Below are positions 34,213 to 44,149 of a DNA stretch of 64,000 nt, in pieces. Each line of letters starts with the position of its first letter. The stretch's first letter is position 1. Origin of the DNA: Acidobacteriota bacterium (GTDB taxonomy: Bacteria > Acidobacteriota > UBA6911). The notes under the pieces were generated by a model, which was not told the DNA's origin, did no database searches, and saw nothing but the letters and a program-made list of their open reading frames with translations. The position numbers were made by a program, and so were the translations under genes. The DNA lies in contig JAFGIY010000213.1 in assembly GCA_016929335.1 (NCBI GenBank), positions 1 to 64,000 on the forward strand, read 5' to 3'.

Positions 34213-35427
34213 CTACTGAACCAGGTTCAGCGCTTCTGCGCGGGGAGTATTGCGCTCGTTATCCCAATAGGGAGAAAGCTTGCGAAGGTTTGCCACGATT
34301 TGCGGAAATACTTCGAGAACCTTATCGACATCCTCATCGGTATTGTACCGGCTCAGGCTGAACCGAACGGATCCGTGAACGGCCGTAAACGGTACTTTCA
34401 TTGCTCTGAGAACGTGCGATGGTTCGAGAGATCCGGAAGTACATGCAGAGCCGCTTGAGGCACAAATTCCATACGCGCTCAGCTGAAACAGCATGCCCTC
34501 GCCTTCAATATAATGAAAGGAAATGTTAAGCGTATTCGGCAGGCGATTTGCGCCCTTGCCGTTGATCTGAATGGATGGAATTTTTTCAGCCAGTTCCTTT
34601 TCCAGCCTGTCTCGCAATCGCTCAATCCGAGCCTCATCCCGCTCGCGATTTTCCATCGCAAGCGACAGCGCTCTGGCCATGCCGATAATGTAAGGGACAT
34701 TTTCCGTTCCCGCGCGCCTTCCGTCTTCCTGGTGTCCTCCGAGCATAAACGGCCGGCATCGCGTTCCACGCCGGATAAAGAGTGCACCAATACCCTTGGG
34801 AGCGTGCAGTTTGTGGCCTGAGAAGGAAAGCAAATCCACATAGGGAAAACCTTGCACCAGATCGATCTGCAGCTTCCCTACCGTTTGAGTTGCATCCGTA
34901 TGGAATACGATGGATGAGTCTGTCTGCTTCGTGATGCGGGACAGCTGCTCAATCGGGAAAATTACTCCCGTTTCATTATTTGCGTGCATAATGGAAACAA
35001 GCAGCGTATTGGGAGAAAGAGCCTGAATGAACTCACCAATATCCAGATTCCCTTGCCGATCTACGCTGAGATAGGTCACCCTATAGCCGTTGCGCTCAAG
35101 TTCCCTGCAAACCTCCAAAACGGCCGGATGCTCTACGGACGTCGTGATGATATGCCGCCGGCTCGGATTCGCGTGCGCTGTTCCGATAATGGCGGTGTTA
35201 TTGCTTTCAGTGGCACATCCGGTAAGCAGGATTTCTTTCGGATCCACATGTCCGAGGCAATTGGCTATAACCTTGCGCGCTTCTGCGACCGCATGCCCGG
35301 TTTGCCTTGCCGGCTCATACATGGAGCTGGGATTAAAATAATCTTCGGTAAAATACGGCTTCATTGCCTCGAAGACTTCCGGAGCAATCTGCGTGGTTGC
35401 GTTATTGTCGAGATAGATAATCTTCAT
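34213..35427 (-). CDS. nifS: Cysteine desulfurase
   Basis: 404 residues. It draws sulfur from cysteine for iron-sulfur clusters. The pyridoxal Lys is in SFSGHKLHAPKG, the active Cys in ASSGSACTSGSLEPSHVLRAM, and the N-terminus IIYLDNNATTQIAPEV is typical. It lies nine bases after nifU, so the two form a dedicated cluster-assembly pair. Nothing else for nitrogen fixation is visible; such pairs also serve other Fe-S proteins, such as the ferredoxin and AOR enzyme nearby. Confidence 0.93.
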   Translation of the reverse strand: MKIIYLDNNATTQIAPEVFEAMKPYFTEDYFNPSSMYEPARQTGHAVAEARKVIANCLGHVDPKEILLTGCATESNNTAIIGTAHANPSRRHIITTSVEHPAVLEVCRELERNGYRVTYLSVDRQGNLDIGEFIQALSPNTLLVSIMHANNETGVIFPIEQLSRITKQTDSSIVFHTDATQTVGKLQIDLVQGFPYVDLLSFSGHKLHAPKGIGALFIRRGTRCRPFMLGGHQEDGRRAGTENVPYIIGMARALSLAMENRERDEARIERLRDRLEKELAEKIPSIQINGKGANRLPNTLNISFHYIEGEGMLFQLSAYGICASSGSACTSGSLEPSHVLRAMKVPFTAVHGSVRFSLSRYNTDEDVDKVLEVFPQIVANLRKLSPYWDNERNTPRAEALNLVQ

Positions 35428-35435
35428 GGAAGCTC

Positions 35436-36392
35436 TTACACCTCGATGACACGGATCCGCTCATCTACCTGTTCTTTTAATATGCGCTCCACCATCATTT
35501 TCAGTGTCTGGCTTGCGCCCGCGCATCCCGCGCACGCTCCCTTCAGACTGCAGTAGACCAGTGTTCCTTTGATATCCACGATCTCCACATCGCCTCCGTC
35601 CATTTTGAGCGAGGGCCGAATGTATTCGTCCAGGATCTTCTCGACCTTCTTGGCAAACTGGTAGGGAGAAAACTCGGTGGCTTGAGGGATCTCGGCAGGA
35701 AGAATCGGCAACGAAACCACAGCCGGAGCAGGCTCTGTCTGGCCGCCCCAGACCTGATCCAGCATGTCCTGAAGCCCGCCGGGAACATGATGGCAGGAAG
35801 TGCAGCCGCCCCCCGCCTTAATGGCATTTGTGATCTGAGGAATTGTTCGCAGATTGAGTTCTCTGATCTTGCGCTTGAGATAAGGTTCGGTGATAGAGAA
35901 GCATTTGCAGACAATTCTTCCTTCCTCCGTTTCCTGGTCATGAATATTCACGCCCAATTTCTTCAAGTCGACTCCACGTTTCTGAGCCCAGTTGTAAACA
36001 GCGGATTCGAGCGCCTCTGCACCCATAACGGAGCAATGGATCTTTTGTTCAGGCAAGCCTTGCAGGAATTGGACAATATCGTTGTTCTGTATATCCAGCG
36101 CCGTTATGGGTGTAAAGCTCCCCTGCTCTATGATCTCGCACAGGGCTTCCGATGCAGCTATGGCGGAAGTACAGCCGAAGGTAAGGTACTTTGCTTCGGT
36201 AATAATGTCCTGAGTCGGGTCAGAAGGATGCCGTTTGACCCGGAAGGTGAATCGCATGGCATCTCCACACACGATGGATCCATGCTCACCCATGCCGTCC
36301 GGATTCTCAATCTCACCCAGGTGCGTACCGGGCTTCCCGTGAACTGCATCCATGAACAGCTGCTTTGTTTTTTCGCTGTATTCCCAACCCAT
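35436..36392 (-). CDS. nifU: Three-domain iron-sulfur scaffold NifU
   Basis: 318 residues with all three classic domains. The IscU-like scaffold has three Cys (SIVCGDAM, FGCTSAIAASEAL, KIHCSVMG). The central [2Fe-2S] BFD-like ferredoxin shows CKCFS and CTSCHHVPGG. The C-terminal Nfu domain has CAGCAGA near residue 290. It receives sulfur from NifS and builds clusters for transfer. The gene heads the nifU-nifS pair. Confidence 0.93.
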   Translation of the reverse strand: MGWEYSEKTKQLFMDAVHGKPGTHLGEIENPDGMGEHGSIVCGDAMRFTFRVKRHPSDPTQDIITEAKYLTFGCTSAIAASEALCEIIEQGSFTPITALDIQNNDIVQFLQGLPEQKIHCSVMGAEALESAVYNWAQKRGVDLKKLGVNIHDQETEEGRIVCKCFSITEPYLKRKIRELNLRTIPQITNAIKAGGGCTSCHHVPGGLQDMLDQVWGGQTEPAPAVVSLPILPAEIPQATEFSPYQFAKKVEKILDEYIRPSLKMDGGDVEIVDIKGTLVYCSLKGACAGCAGASQTLKMMVERILKEQVDERIRVIEV

Positions 36393-36600
36393 ATTGCGGC
36401 TCCATATTTAAGAGTAGAAGCAATTCAAGCCGGACCAGAGACCCAAATATGCTTTCTGCCACCCTATTTGACCAGATAATATAACTCCTCTTTGGAAAGC
36501 GGGCAAATTATCATTTACTCCCAATTACAGGAAACCTGCGTATTTTTCAGGAATCCGGCATAGTCGGATCGCCGACGGCAGACGGAAATCGGCGCTCTGG

Positions 36601-37152
36601 CTACCCGGCTTTCCCGATTGCTATGCAGTCTATGTTGATTATTCCGCCTCGCCTGGACGGCCGGATAGTGAGGGAATGCGGCCCTTTGTCAATTGGGCCG
36701 AGGGGCACCGAATAGCAGACCCATTCCTTTTCGGTATGCCCATATCCTCCCGTCGGATTCAGTTCAATGTCCTGCACAATCCTGTCATCGATTAAGAACT
36801 GATATGTCTGTGGAAGCCGGCTTTCAAACGCCGCTCGGATCACAAGCAAAGCAGCTTCTACGGGAGCTTCGGAGATGACCTTGTATACGACATAATCCGT
36901 TTGTCTTTCACCCCAGCGATTGCCGAGGCATTTCCTCCCGAATGCACCATCCTTATGATCCGGATCACCCCCTGATTTGCTGCCGAAATCCTCACCTTCG
37001 ACATAAAAGAAGCACCGATCTACGGGGAGTTCGCCCAAAGCAATCCTCGTCATCTCTATTTCCGTTGAGGATTTTTGCGGTTGGGAAGAACAGGAAACGG
37101 AAATCAATACGCACAACACGAAACCGGCAGCGCCAAGACAGGTTGTCTTCAT
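36601..37152 (-). CDS. Lipoprotein with carbohydrate-binding-like domain, function unknown
   Basis: 183 residues from an internal ATG; the longer open frame adds 87 residues that overlap the divergent gene's upstream region and look non-coding. The N-terminus is a lipoprotein signal (CLGAAGFVLCVLISVSCSS), with Cys as the likely lipid site. The mature part has a VEGEDF start and YQFLIDDRIVQDIELN, VCYSVPLGPIDKGPHSLTIR and IINIDCIAIGK strands, like the CBM6/DUF-type jelly-roll modules that bind sugars. It stands divergent from a glycosyltransferase. Confidence 0.65.
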   Translation of the reverse strand: MKTTCLGAAGFVLCVLISVSCSSQPQKSSTEIEMTRIALGELPVDRCFFYVEGEDFGSKSGGDPDHKDGAFGRKCLGNRWGERQTDYVVYKVISEAPVEAALLVIRAAFESRLPQTYQFLIDDRIVQDIELNPTGGYGHTEKEWVCYSVPLGPIDKGPHSLTIRPSRRGGIINIDCIAIGKAG

Positions 37153-37381
37153 TATTGTTCCCTTAAACAATCCTCCGGAATGCGGAATCCTATCCGTCAG
37201 AGAATTCATTCGAAGCAAATACACAGGTGAACGGAATATAACCCATCGGGATGCTCCAGACAAACGAAAGATCCGGCCCGAAATGCACAGAAACACATCC
37301 GGATTTACGTTCCATGAGTCCCTTCCGTCCATTATTCTGGGCTTGGCTTCATCCCTCAGAATGATTAGTATTGCAGCTGCC

Positions 37382-38308
37382 ATGAATGAACAATCCAGGC
37401 TTGCGGTTCTCATTCCCTGCTATAACGAAGAAGCCACGATCGGCAAGGTTATTCGGGATTTTCGCTCGCAGCTTCCGGATTCCGTGATTTATGTATTCGA
37501 CAACTGCTGCTCGGATCGCACGGCCGAGATTGCCAGAGAACTGGGAGCCATCGTTATTTCGGAATCCCGTCAAGGCAAGGGATATGTGGTGGAATCCATG
37601 CTTGCCACTGTGGCCTCGGATTTTTATGTTCTTGTAGACGGCGATGATACATACCCCGCCGAATGCGCTCATGCCCTGCTGGAACCGGTGAGAAGCGGAA
37701 AGGCCGATATGACCGTCGGCGCCCGGCTCGCGGAAACTGCTTCCGGCAGTTTCAGGCCGATGCACGTATTCGGCAACAGGCTTGTATGCAGTCTTATCAA
37801 TAAGATTTTTCACGCCGATCTCACGGATATTCTGAGCGGATACCGTGCATTCAACCGCAAGGTCGTCCAACGCATACCGGTGGTCTCGTCCGGATTTGAG
37901 GTTGAAACAGAGCTTACGGTTCAGATGCTTTACTATCATTTAAAGCTGGTTGAAGTCGCAATCCCCTACCGGGGCCGTCCGCCCGGCAGTGTTTCCAAGC
38001 TTCGCACACTGCCTGACGGCGTTCGAGTGCTATGGAAAATTTTCAGTCTTTTCCGCAATTTCAAACCGCTTACCTTTTTCGGCAGCCTCGGCATTGTGGT
38101 GTTTTTTTTAGGGATTCTGGCAGGCTCGCTTCCGATTTATGATTTTGTCCAAAGCGGATTTACAGAGGTCAAACGCTTCCCTTTGGCAATCCTGGCAGCT
38201 TCACTGGTCCTGCTCGCCTCCAGTCTTGGCCTTCTCGGCATCATCCTCCACGCCGTCAACTGGCGGTTCAAAGAGCTTCACAACGTCATAATCCGGCGTC
38301 ATGATTGA
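37382..38308 (+). CDS. Membrane-bound family 2 glycosyltransferase (DPM1-like)
   Basis: 308 residues from the ATG at MNEQSRLAVLIPCYNEE; an upstream start adds a poorly supported leader. The GT-A core has VLIPCYNEEATIG, VIYVFDNCCSDRT and FYVLVDGDDTYP with the metal-binding DGDD. The acceptor region ILSGYRAFNRKVV and FEVETELTVQML is typical of polyprenyl-phosphate glycosyltransferases. Two membrane segments close the protein (FFGSLGIVVFFLGILAG; LAILAASLVLLASSLGLLG). It probably loads a sugar on a lipid carrier; no partner genes are adjacent. Confidence 0.88.
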   Translation: MNEQSRLAVLIPCYNEEATIGKVIRDFRSQLPDSVIYVFDNCCSDRTAEIARELGAIVISESRQGKGYVVESMLATVASDFYVLVDGDDTYPAECAHALLEPVRSGKADMTVGARLAETASGSFRPMHVFGNRLVCSLINKIFHADLTDILSGYRAFNRKVVQRIPVVSSGFEVETELTVQMLYYHLKLVEVAIPYRGRPPGSVSKLRTLPDGVRVLWKIFSLFRNFKPLTFFGSLGIVVFFLGILAGSLPIYDFVQSGFTEVKRFPLAILAASLVLLASSLGLLGIILHAVNWRFKELHNVIIRRHD

Positions 38309-38447
38309 GGCCTCACAACCTATGGAGTGCGCCGGCTCGCCTGGGTCTTGATCTAATGGACAGACCTTCTTAGAAGCCGCAAGCGGACGCGATTCAAAGA
38401 AACAGACATATTCCCCGAAGAGCCACCGTTCGCAATGCCGATCCAGG

Positions 38448-41400
38448 CTATGCGGAAACCGAATCTTCGACAGAATTCAGGCCGGCCTTTTTCCGAGACA
38501 GCTTGCGAACCAGGTCATCGAGAAGCGAATATACCACGGGGACCGCAATCAGGGTCAGAAGTGTGGATGTAATCAAACCGCCAATCACAGCGCGTGCCAT
38601 AGGAGCTCGAAGTTCCGATCCCGCGCCTATTTCGAATGCCAGGGGGAGCATTCCGAATATCATTGCCATGGTAGTCATGACGATGGGGCGAAATCTTGTC
38701 TTTCCCGCTTCTACCAGAGCATTCGTCCGGTCCTTGCCTTCCAACCTTAACCGCTTTGTATAGTCAATCAGCAAAATCGCGTTTTTCGTCACCAGCCCCA
38801 TCAAAAGGATCAGGCCGATCATAGACATGATGTTGAGGGTATCCCGCGTAAACACCAATATGCCCGCGACTCCTATCAGGGAAAGCGGCAAAGAAAGCAT
38901 GATGGCCAAAGGATGCGTAAAGCTGCCGAACTGAGAAGCAAGAATCAGATAGATAAAAACGATCGCCAGGATAAGGGCCTCGTATATGTAATCGAAGGTT
39001 TCGTTCATCTCCTCCGACTCTCCGGTGAACAGCACCGCATAGCCTGCAGGTAATTTCATCCCGTCCACGACATCCTGCAAATCGTTCTCCACATCTCCCA
39101 TCGGTCTTCCGGCCGTATTGGCAAAGATGCGAACTTCACGCATAAGATCATAGTGGCGGATCTGAGAAGGACTTGCAGCCCGGCTGTATGTTACGACCTG
39201 TCCGATAGGTATCAGTATATCGCGCCCGGAGGCGTCTTTTCTGGTGCTTAAAAGATCGATATCGTCCAGAATTTCCGCGGACCTCCTTTCCTGTTCCGAC
39301 AGCCGGACGCGAACATCGTACGCATCGCCGTCCTCGTCCTCATATTGCGTTGCAACTTCACCGTTGAGGAGTGTCCGCATGGTCAATGCAAGCGATTCCA
39401 GCTCAATACCGAGATCGGAGGCAAGCTTCCTGTCAATGCGGACCTTGATTTCAGGCTTATCCCGATCCAGACTCCTGTCGATATCCACTGCACCCGGAAC
39501 CTTCCGGATGCGGTCCATAACCTCGACGGAAATCCGATCCAGCTCGCTCATATCCGGACCCTGAACGCTGAGCTGAAGCGGTCTGGAATCCCCCATATCC
39601 GCAACATCTTCAATACTGACGATGGCACGCCCGTAAACAGCCAGCTCTTTACGCAGAATGTCGCGCAAAGCATCATCAGACCGGGCTCTTTCTTTCTTGG
39701 GCTTAAGCTTCACGTAAACCGCGCCCTCATTCAGGGCGGAAGTGCTGCCGGCGCCGATTGTAGTGAATGCATATTTCACTTCGGGCTTACTCCGGATCAG
39801 ATGAACGATTTCGTTGGAAATAGCCTCTGTCTGCTCAATCGTGCTTCCGGGAGTAGTTTTGAAACTGACCTGGAACTCACCGCGGTCATAGGAAGGCATG
39901 AATTCCTGACCCAATGTATCAAATATTAGAAGGCCGACACCGAACAATGCCAGGGAGACAATAAGGACCGACGCGCGATGTCTCAGCGAAAAGCGGATGG
40001 CTTTCTCATACGTAATCCGCAGGCTCAGGAACCAATTGTCGAACGATTCCAATACGCGCGCCAATCCTCGCCGTTTCATGTGTGTTTCTACCGCCGGATC
40101 ATACCAGCGGGACGAGAGCATCGGATCCAATGTGAACGAGACAAAAAGAGACACCAGCACTGCAAATGCAACGGTAATGCCGAATTCATAAAAGAATCGT
40201 CCAACGATCCCTTTCATGAATGCAATCGGAACAAAGACGGCAATAATGGAAAACGTGGTGGCCATTACCGCCAGGCCAATCTCCGAAGTGCCGAATCGCG
40301 CCGCTTCAAAGTGGTTGCGCCCGAACTGCATATGCCGGACTATGTTTTCGCGTACCACGATGGCATCGTCGATCAGCAGGCCTACCGACAGCGACAATCC
40401 GAGAAGCGTCAGGATATTGAGCGAAAACCCCAGGCTTCTCATAATAATGAAAGCCGATATGATCGAGACCGGCAGCGTCAGTCCGGTAATCACCGTGCTG
40501 CGCCAGCTATTGAGAAACAAAAACACAATGAATACGGTGAAAAGTGCTCCCAAAATGAGTGTGGTTTGAACATCCTCCACGGCTTCACGGATGAAGGTTG
40601 AAGAATCCCGAACGACGCTAAGCCGCGTCTGTCCCGGCAATTCCTGATTCAGTTTCGGCAGAGCTGCCTTCACCGCCTCGGCAACGTCGACCGTATTGCT
40701 TCCTGATTGTTTCCGGATTTCGATAGCCAGCGATCTCTGCCCGTTGATCAATGCAAGAGTGCGCTGTTCTTCATATCCGTCCACTATTCCTGCAATTTCA
40801 CTGAATGTGATCGGGACGCCCCGGATTGTCTTGACGATCAAGTTCTGGAACAGCCTGGGATCATCGATCTTCCCCTCTACTCGAACCAGTTCTTCCATCA
40901 CACCCGCTTTGAGCTTTCCTGCAGGAACTTCGATGTTTTCTCTCCGCAAGGCGAGGACAATTTCGGGAACAGTCAAGTTGTAGGCTTTCATGCGCTCCGG
41001 GTCCAGAAATACCTGAATCTCACGTCGCTGCCCGCCGACGATTTTCAGAGAACCCACGCCTTCGATGTTTTCAAGGCGTTTCCGGATGATCTTCTCGGCA
41101 AGCAGTGTCAGGTCTTTCGGAGAGAGCTGCGGAGAGCTTACGGAAAGCGAGACGATGGGCATGTCGGCGGGATCGAGACGATCAATAACCGGTTCTTCCA
41201 CGCCTGTCGGGAAATCACGTCTCATAGCGCTTACCTTGCTTCGAACATCCTGTGCCGCAGTATGAATATCTGTTCCGAGTTCAAACTCCGCAATAACGAT
41301 CGAGACTCCTTCGGTCGTTGTTGAAGAAAGATGCTTCACCCCTTCGATGGGATTGATGGCCTCTTCAATGCGCTTTGTCACCTCCGTTTCAACGGTTTCC

Positions 41401-41567
41401 GGCGCCACGCCCGGATAAAGCGTCTGCACGGTCACGACGGGGAGATCCACGTTGGGAAAAAGGTCGATAGACAATTCCCGATAGGAAAAGATCCCGAGCA
41501 CCACCAGAGCGATCATCATCATGGTGGCAAATACCGGCTGTTTGACCGAAAGGTCGGATAAAATCAT
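38448..41567 (-). CDS. RND efflux permease, AcrB/MdtB-like
   Basis: 1039 residues, normal for the HAE-1 family. The protein begins MILSDLSVKQPVFATMMMIA with the first membrane segment, and shows the GEVATQYEDEDGDAYDVRVRL porter region and large loops between segments 1-2 and 7-8. The proton-relay pair in the middle segments reads LLIDDAIVVREN (two Asp). Driven by the proton gradient, it pumps small toxic compounds through the adaptor and TolC-like channel encoded upstream. Last gene of the TetR-controlled operon. Confidence 0.93.
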   Translation of the reverse strand: MILSDLSVKQPVFATMMMIALVVLGIFSYRELSIDLFPNVDLPVVTVQTLYPGVAPETVETEVTKRIEEAINPIEGVKHLSSTTTEGVSIVIAEFELGTDIHTAAQDVRSKVSAMRRDFPTGVEEPVIDRLDPADMPIVSLSVSSPQLSPKDLTLLAEKIIRKRLENIEGVGSLKIVGGQRREIQVFLDPERMKAYNLTVPEIVLALRRENIEVPAGKLKAGVMEELVRVEGKIDDPRLFQNLIVKTIRGVPITFSEIAGIVDGYEEQRTLALINGQRSLAIEIRKQSGSNTVDVAEAVKAALPKLNQELPGQTRLSVVRDSSTFIREAVEDVQTTLILGALFTVFIVFLFLNSWRSTVITGLTLPVSIISAFIIMRSLGFSLNILTLLGLSLSVGLLIDDAIVVRENIVRHMQFGRNHFEAARFGTSEIGLAVMATTFSIIAVFVPIAFMKGIVGRFFYEFGITVAFAVLVSLFVSFTLDPMLSSRWYDPAVETHMKRRGLARVLESFDNWFLSLRITYEKAIRFSLRHRASVLIVSLALFGVGLLIFDTLGQEFMPSYDRGEFQVSFKTTPGSTIEQTEAISNEIVHLIRSKPEVKYAFTTIGAGSTSALNEGAVYVKLKPKKERARSDDALRDILRKELAVYGRAIVSIEDVADMGDSRPLQLSVQGPDMSELDRISVEVMDRIRKVPGAVDIDRSLDRDKPEIKVRIDRKLASDLGIELESLALTMRTLLNGEVATQYEDEDGDAYDVRVRLSEQERRSAEILDDIDLLSTRKDASGRDILIPIGQVVTYSRAASPSQIRHYDLMREVRIFANTAGRPMGDVENDLQDVVDGMKLPAGYAVLFTGESEEMNETFDYIYEALILAIVFIYLILASQFGSFTHPLAIMLSLPLSLIGVAGILVFTRDTLNIMSMIGLILLMGLVTKNAILLIDYTKRLRLEGKDRTNALVEAGKTRFRPIVMTTMAMIFGMLPLAFEIGAGSELRAPMARAVIGGLITSTLLTLIAVPVVYSLLDDLVRKLSRKKAGLNSVEDSVSA

Positions 41568-41645
41568 AATTTGATTCCTTTAACCGCGGGTTTCTCCATG
41601 CGAGGTCCCGCTTATTAGAGCAACCATCTCAGACCGCGCAGAAAT

Positions 41646-42797
41646 TTACCTGGAAACCTGCACTGCAATTCCTTCTTTCAGAGACGGCCCGATTTCCGCA
41701 ATCACCAGATCTCCTTCCTGAAGCCCTTTCCGAATCCATACCTGGTCCAATTTGCTGTCGCCGATCTCAATTCCCAGGCGATGCGCTTTCCCGTCTCTCA
41801 CCACATAGACGCCTTCGTTTCCCGATTCTTCCTTTTCCGGAATCAGGGCGTCTCGCGGAATGACAAGAGCCCTCGGTTCACGATGTGTGACGATCTCTCC
41901 CCGGGCATACATTCCACTGCGCAATTCTCCCTTTGGATTGGATATCTTCACTTTCACTTTAACGGAGCGGTTTTCTGACTCGATTTCAGGACTGATTGCG
42001 GAAACCACGCCTTCAAACAGGCGCTCTCCATAGGTGGGTGTCTGAAAAGAAGCGTGCTGTCCCAGCCTCAGGCTCGCCAGTTGATAAGATGGAACCACGC
42101 ATTCCAGTTCCAGCTGACTATTGTCGACAATGGTATACAACGGAACGCCCGGAGAAAGCAGTGAGCCTTTGTCAAAATATCTCTTCTGGATATGCCCCTC
42201 GATCGGAGAATAAATTTTGCAGTCCTGCAGTCCTTTTTCGGCGACCGCCAGCGCGGCCTTTGCCTGTCCGCATTGAGCCTCCGCCAGCCGCACTTGTGAT
42301 TCCGCCTCCTTTATGCCCGTCAATGCAGCCTGATGGTCCTTTTCCGTTATACCGCCGCTACGCAGCAGGTTGTCCGCTCTTTCTTTTTCGGTTCTTGCAT
42401 GGTCGGCGGAAATCTTGGCGCGTTCAAGCCCTGCCTGCGCCACATTAAGAGCGGCTTCGGCCTGATCGTAAGCAAGGCGGTAATTGATGGGATCGATCTC
42501 TGCCAGCAATTGATTTTTTCGAACCAGCGCTCCCTCCATAAAATGGGCGGCGATCAGACGGCCTCCCACTTCCGGCTTGATTTCCACGGTTGCGAGCGTG
42601 CGAAGATTTCCCGTTATGGGCGCCGTGACAATCCACTCGCGGCTTTTCACTTCCACGACCTTCGCCACCGGCATTGTGGATATGCCTCCGGCAGTATCGT
42701 CGCCGGTATTATTATCGGATTTGCCGCAATACCACTGGCTTGCGGCGGCCAGGACAAGCGTCAGCGCAAATGAAATATTTAAAGACCTGATATTCAC
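41646..42797 (-). CDS. RND periplasmic adaptor (membrane fusion protein)
   Basis: 383 residues. It has an N-terminal signal or membrane anchor (LNISFALTLVLAAASQW, with a Cys just after that is only a weak lipobox). Typical layout: VEVKSREWIVTAPITGNL, the lipoyl half EIKPEVGGRLIAAHF, a long helical hairpin (QAEAALNVAQAGLERAKIS), a second lipoyl half IYSPIEGHIQKRYFDKGS, and beta-barrel domains. It starts four bases inside the TolC-like gene's end and precedes the permease gene. Confidence 0.92.
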   Translation of the reverse strand: MNIRSLNISFALTLVLAAASQWYCGKSDNNTGDDTAGGISTMPVAKVVEVKSREWIVTAPITGNLRTLATVEIKPEVGGRLIAAHFMEGALVRKNQLLAEIDPINYRLAYDQAEAALNVAQAGLERAKISADHARTEKERADNLLRSGGITEKDHQAALTGIKEAESQVRLAEAQCGQAKAALAVAEKGLQDCKIYSPIEGHIQKRYFDKGSLLSPGVPLYTIVDNSQLELECVVPSYQLASLRLGQHASFQTPTYGERLFEGVVSAISPEIESENRSVKVKVKISNPKGELRSGMYARGEIVTHREPRALVIPRDALIPEKEESGNEGVYVVRDGKAHRLGIEIGDSKLDQVWIRKGLQEGDLVIAEIGPSLKEGIAVQVSR

Positions 42798-44149
42798 CGG
42801 ATTTCCTCCATGTCCAGGATCGGGCTGCCTGAGGCAAGTCTAAGGCGTGCCTTTGCCATTTCGTATTCGTAGGTTGCGCTGATTTGCGAATTCCGGGCTA
42901 CGGTAAGGGCCGTCTGCGAATCCAGAACATCCAGCGTCGTCGCCGCACCATATTGATAATTGGCCTGCATCATATTGAGCACCTTCTCAGACTGGCTGAC
43001 GCTCAGTTTTGCTGCAGCAATTGCCTTGGCCGAAGACTGCATGTCATCGTAGGCTTGCTTAACCTCAAGTCGATAGGTGTTTTCGAGTTGCGCCAGCCTC
43101 TGTTCTGCGGCTCGACAACGGGCCAGTGCCTGCACGATAAGGCCGGATTTTCGCCCGCTGTCAAACAGCGGAAGCCTGAAGTTGAATGTAAGATTCCATC
43201 GTGAGTAGTCATTGTTGAAGAGATTCTGCGGCTCCCGCACGGCATATCCCCATTGACCTTCCATATCCACCGTCAACTTGTTTTCAGCCTTTGCCAGCAA
43301 CAGTGTCATCTTTGCCTGCTGGAGTTGTCTCCGCGCTGCAATGATTTCCGGCCGCAATTCCAGCGTCCGTTTCTGGATCTGTTCGAGACCTTCGACCGGC
43401 CACGGGCGGTATTCCAGCGAACCGGCAATTTGTGTAGGCGCTTCCAGATCGACCATGATCAGATTGTTTATGGCCGCACGCGCAAAGCGGACCTGATTAT
43501 CCGCCCGGATCAATTCCGGCTCCAAATTTCCCACATTTACTTCCGATCGAAGCACATCGATCTCGGTCGCAACGCCGTTGCGGAAACGCACCCGAGCCTG
43601 CTCCAGGTGCTTAACCCTCAGTGCATGGGTTTCCTGAACCACATCGCGGTTCGCTTCCGCCAGAAGAAGATCGTTGAAGGCCTGAAACACCTTGAATGTG
43701 AGCAGTTGCCGCACGGATTCGCTGACGGCGGCTTTTTCAGCCAGACTCTCCTCCGCCAGTTTCAGCGCCGTCCGCACCTTCCCCGCGTTATAGATCGGCT
43801 GCTTCACATTGAGTCCCATGTCAAACATGTTGCTGGCGCTTGGTACGAGCGCATCCTTGAATTCCTTCGGAACCTTATCGAAACTCGAGCTGTTGAGAAT
43901 ACTGGGATCCCGCATCCGCAAACCGTATCCCTGGAATGTAACCTGCGGGTATGCTCCGGACCGCACTTCTGTGATCTTGCCCTTCAACTCGGCCATTTCT
44001 TCCAGGGCTACAAGCATTTCAGGATTCCGCTTGATTGCAAGCTCGACAGCTTCCGCCATGGTCAGAAATCCGGATATATCCTGACATACTGCTCCTTGCG
44101 ATCCCGCGAGGATAAGAATCATGCCCAAAAGAGTTCGAAGCGCTTTCAT
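42794..44149 (-). CDS. TolC-family outer-membrane channel
   Basis: 451 residues from the ATG whose bases overlap the tetR stop (ATGA). Signal peptide KALRTLLGMILILAGSQG. The mature part has two similar halves with long helices and short strands, as in TolC: LTMAEAVELAIKRNPEML near the N-terminus, a repeat RTLELRPEIIAARRQLQQ later, and NLTFNFRLPLFDSG as a strand segment. It forms the outer-membrane exit of the pump. An operator copy lies 20 bases upstream inside tetR. Confidence 0.9.
   Translation of the reverse strand: MKALRTLLGMILILAGSQGAVCQDISGFLTMAEAVELAIKRNPEMLVALEEMAELKGKITEVRSGAYPQVTFQGYGLRMRDPSILNSSSFDKVPKEFKDALVPSASNMFDMGLNVKQPIYNAGKVRTALKLAEESLAEKAAVSESVRQLLTFKVFQAFNDLLLAEANRDVVQETHALRVKHLEQARVRFRNGVATEIDVLRSEVNVGNLEPELIRADNQVRFARAAINNLIMVDLEAPTQIAGSLEYRPWPVEGLEQIQKRTLELRPEIIAARRQLQQAKMTLLLAKAENKLTVDMEGQWGYAVREPQNLFNNDYSRWNLTFNFRLPLFDSGRKSGLIVQALARCRAAEQRLAQLENTYRLEVKQAYDDMQSSAKAIAAAKLSVSQSEKVLNMMQANYQYGAATTLDVLDSQTALTVARNSQISATYEYEMAKARLRLASGSPILDMEEIR

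Noticed and set aside
34213..36392. nifU-nifS as sign of nitrogen fixation
   Set aside because: No nifHDK or other nif genes are in the window, and such pairs serve general Fe-S assembly in many anaerobes.
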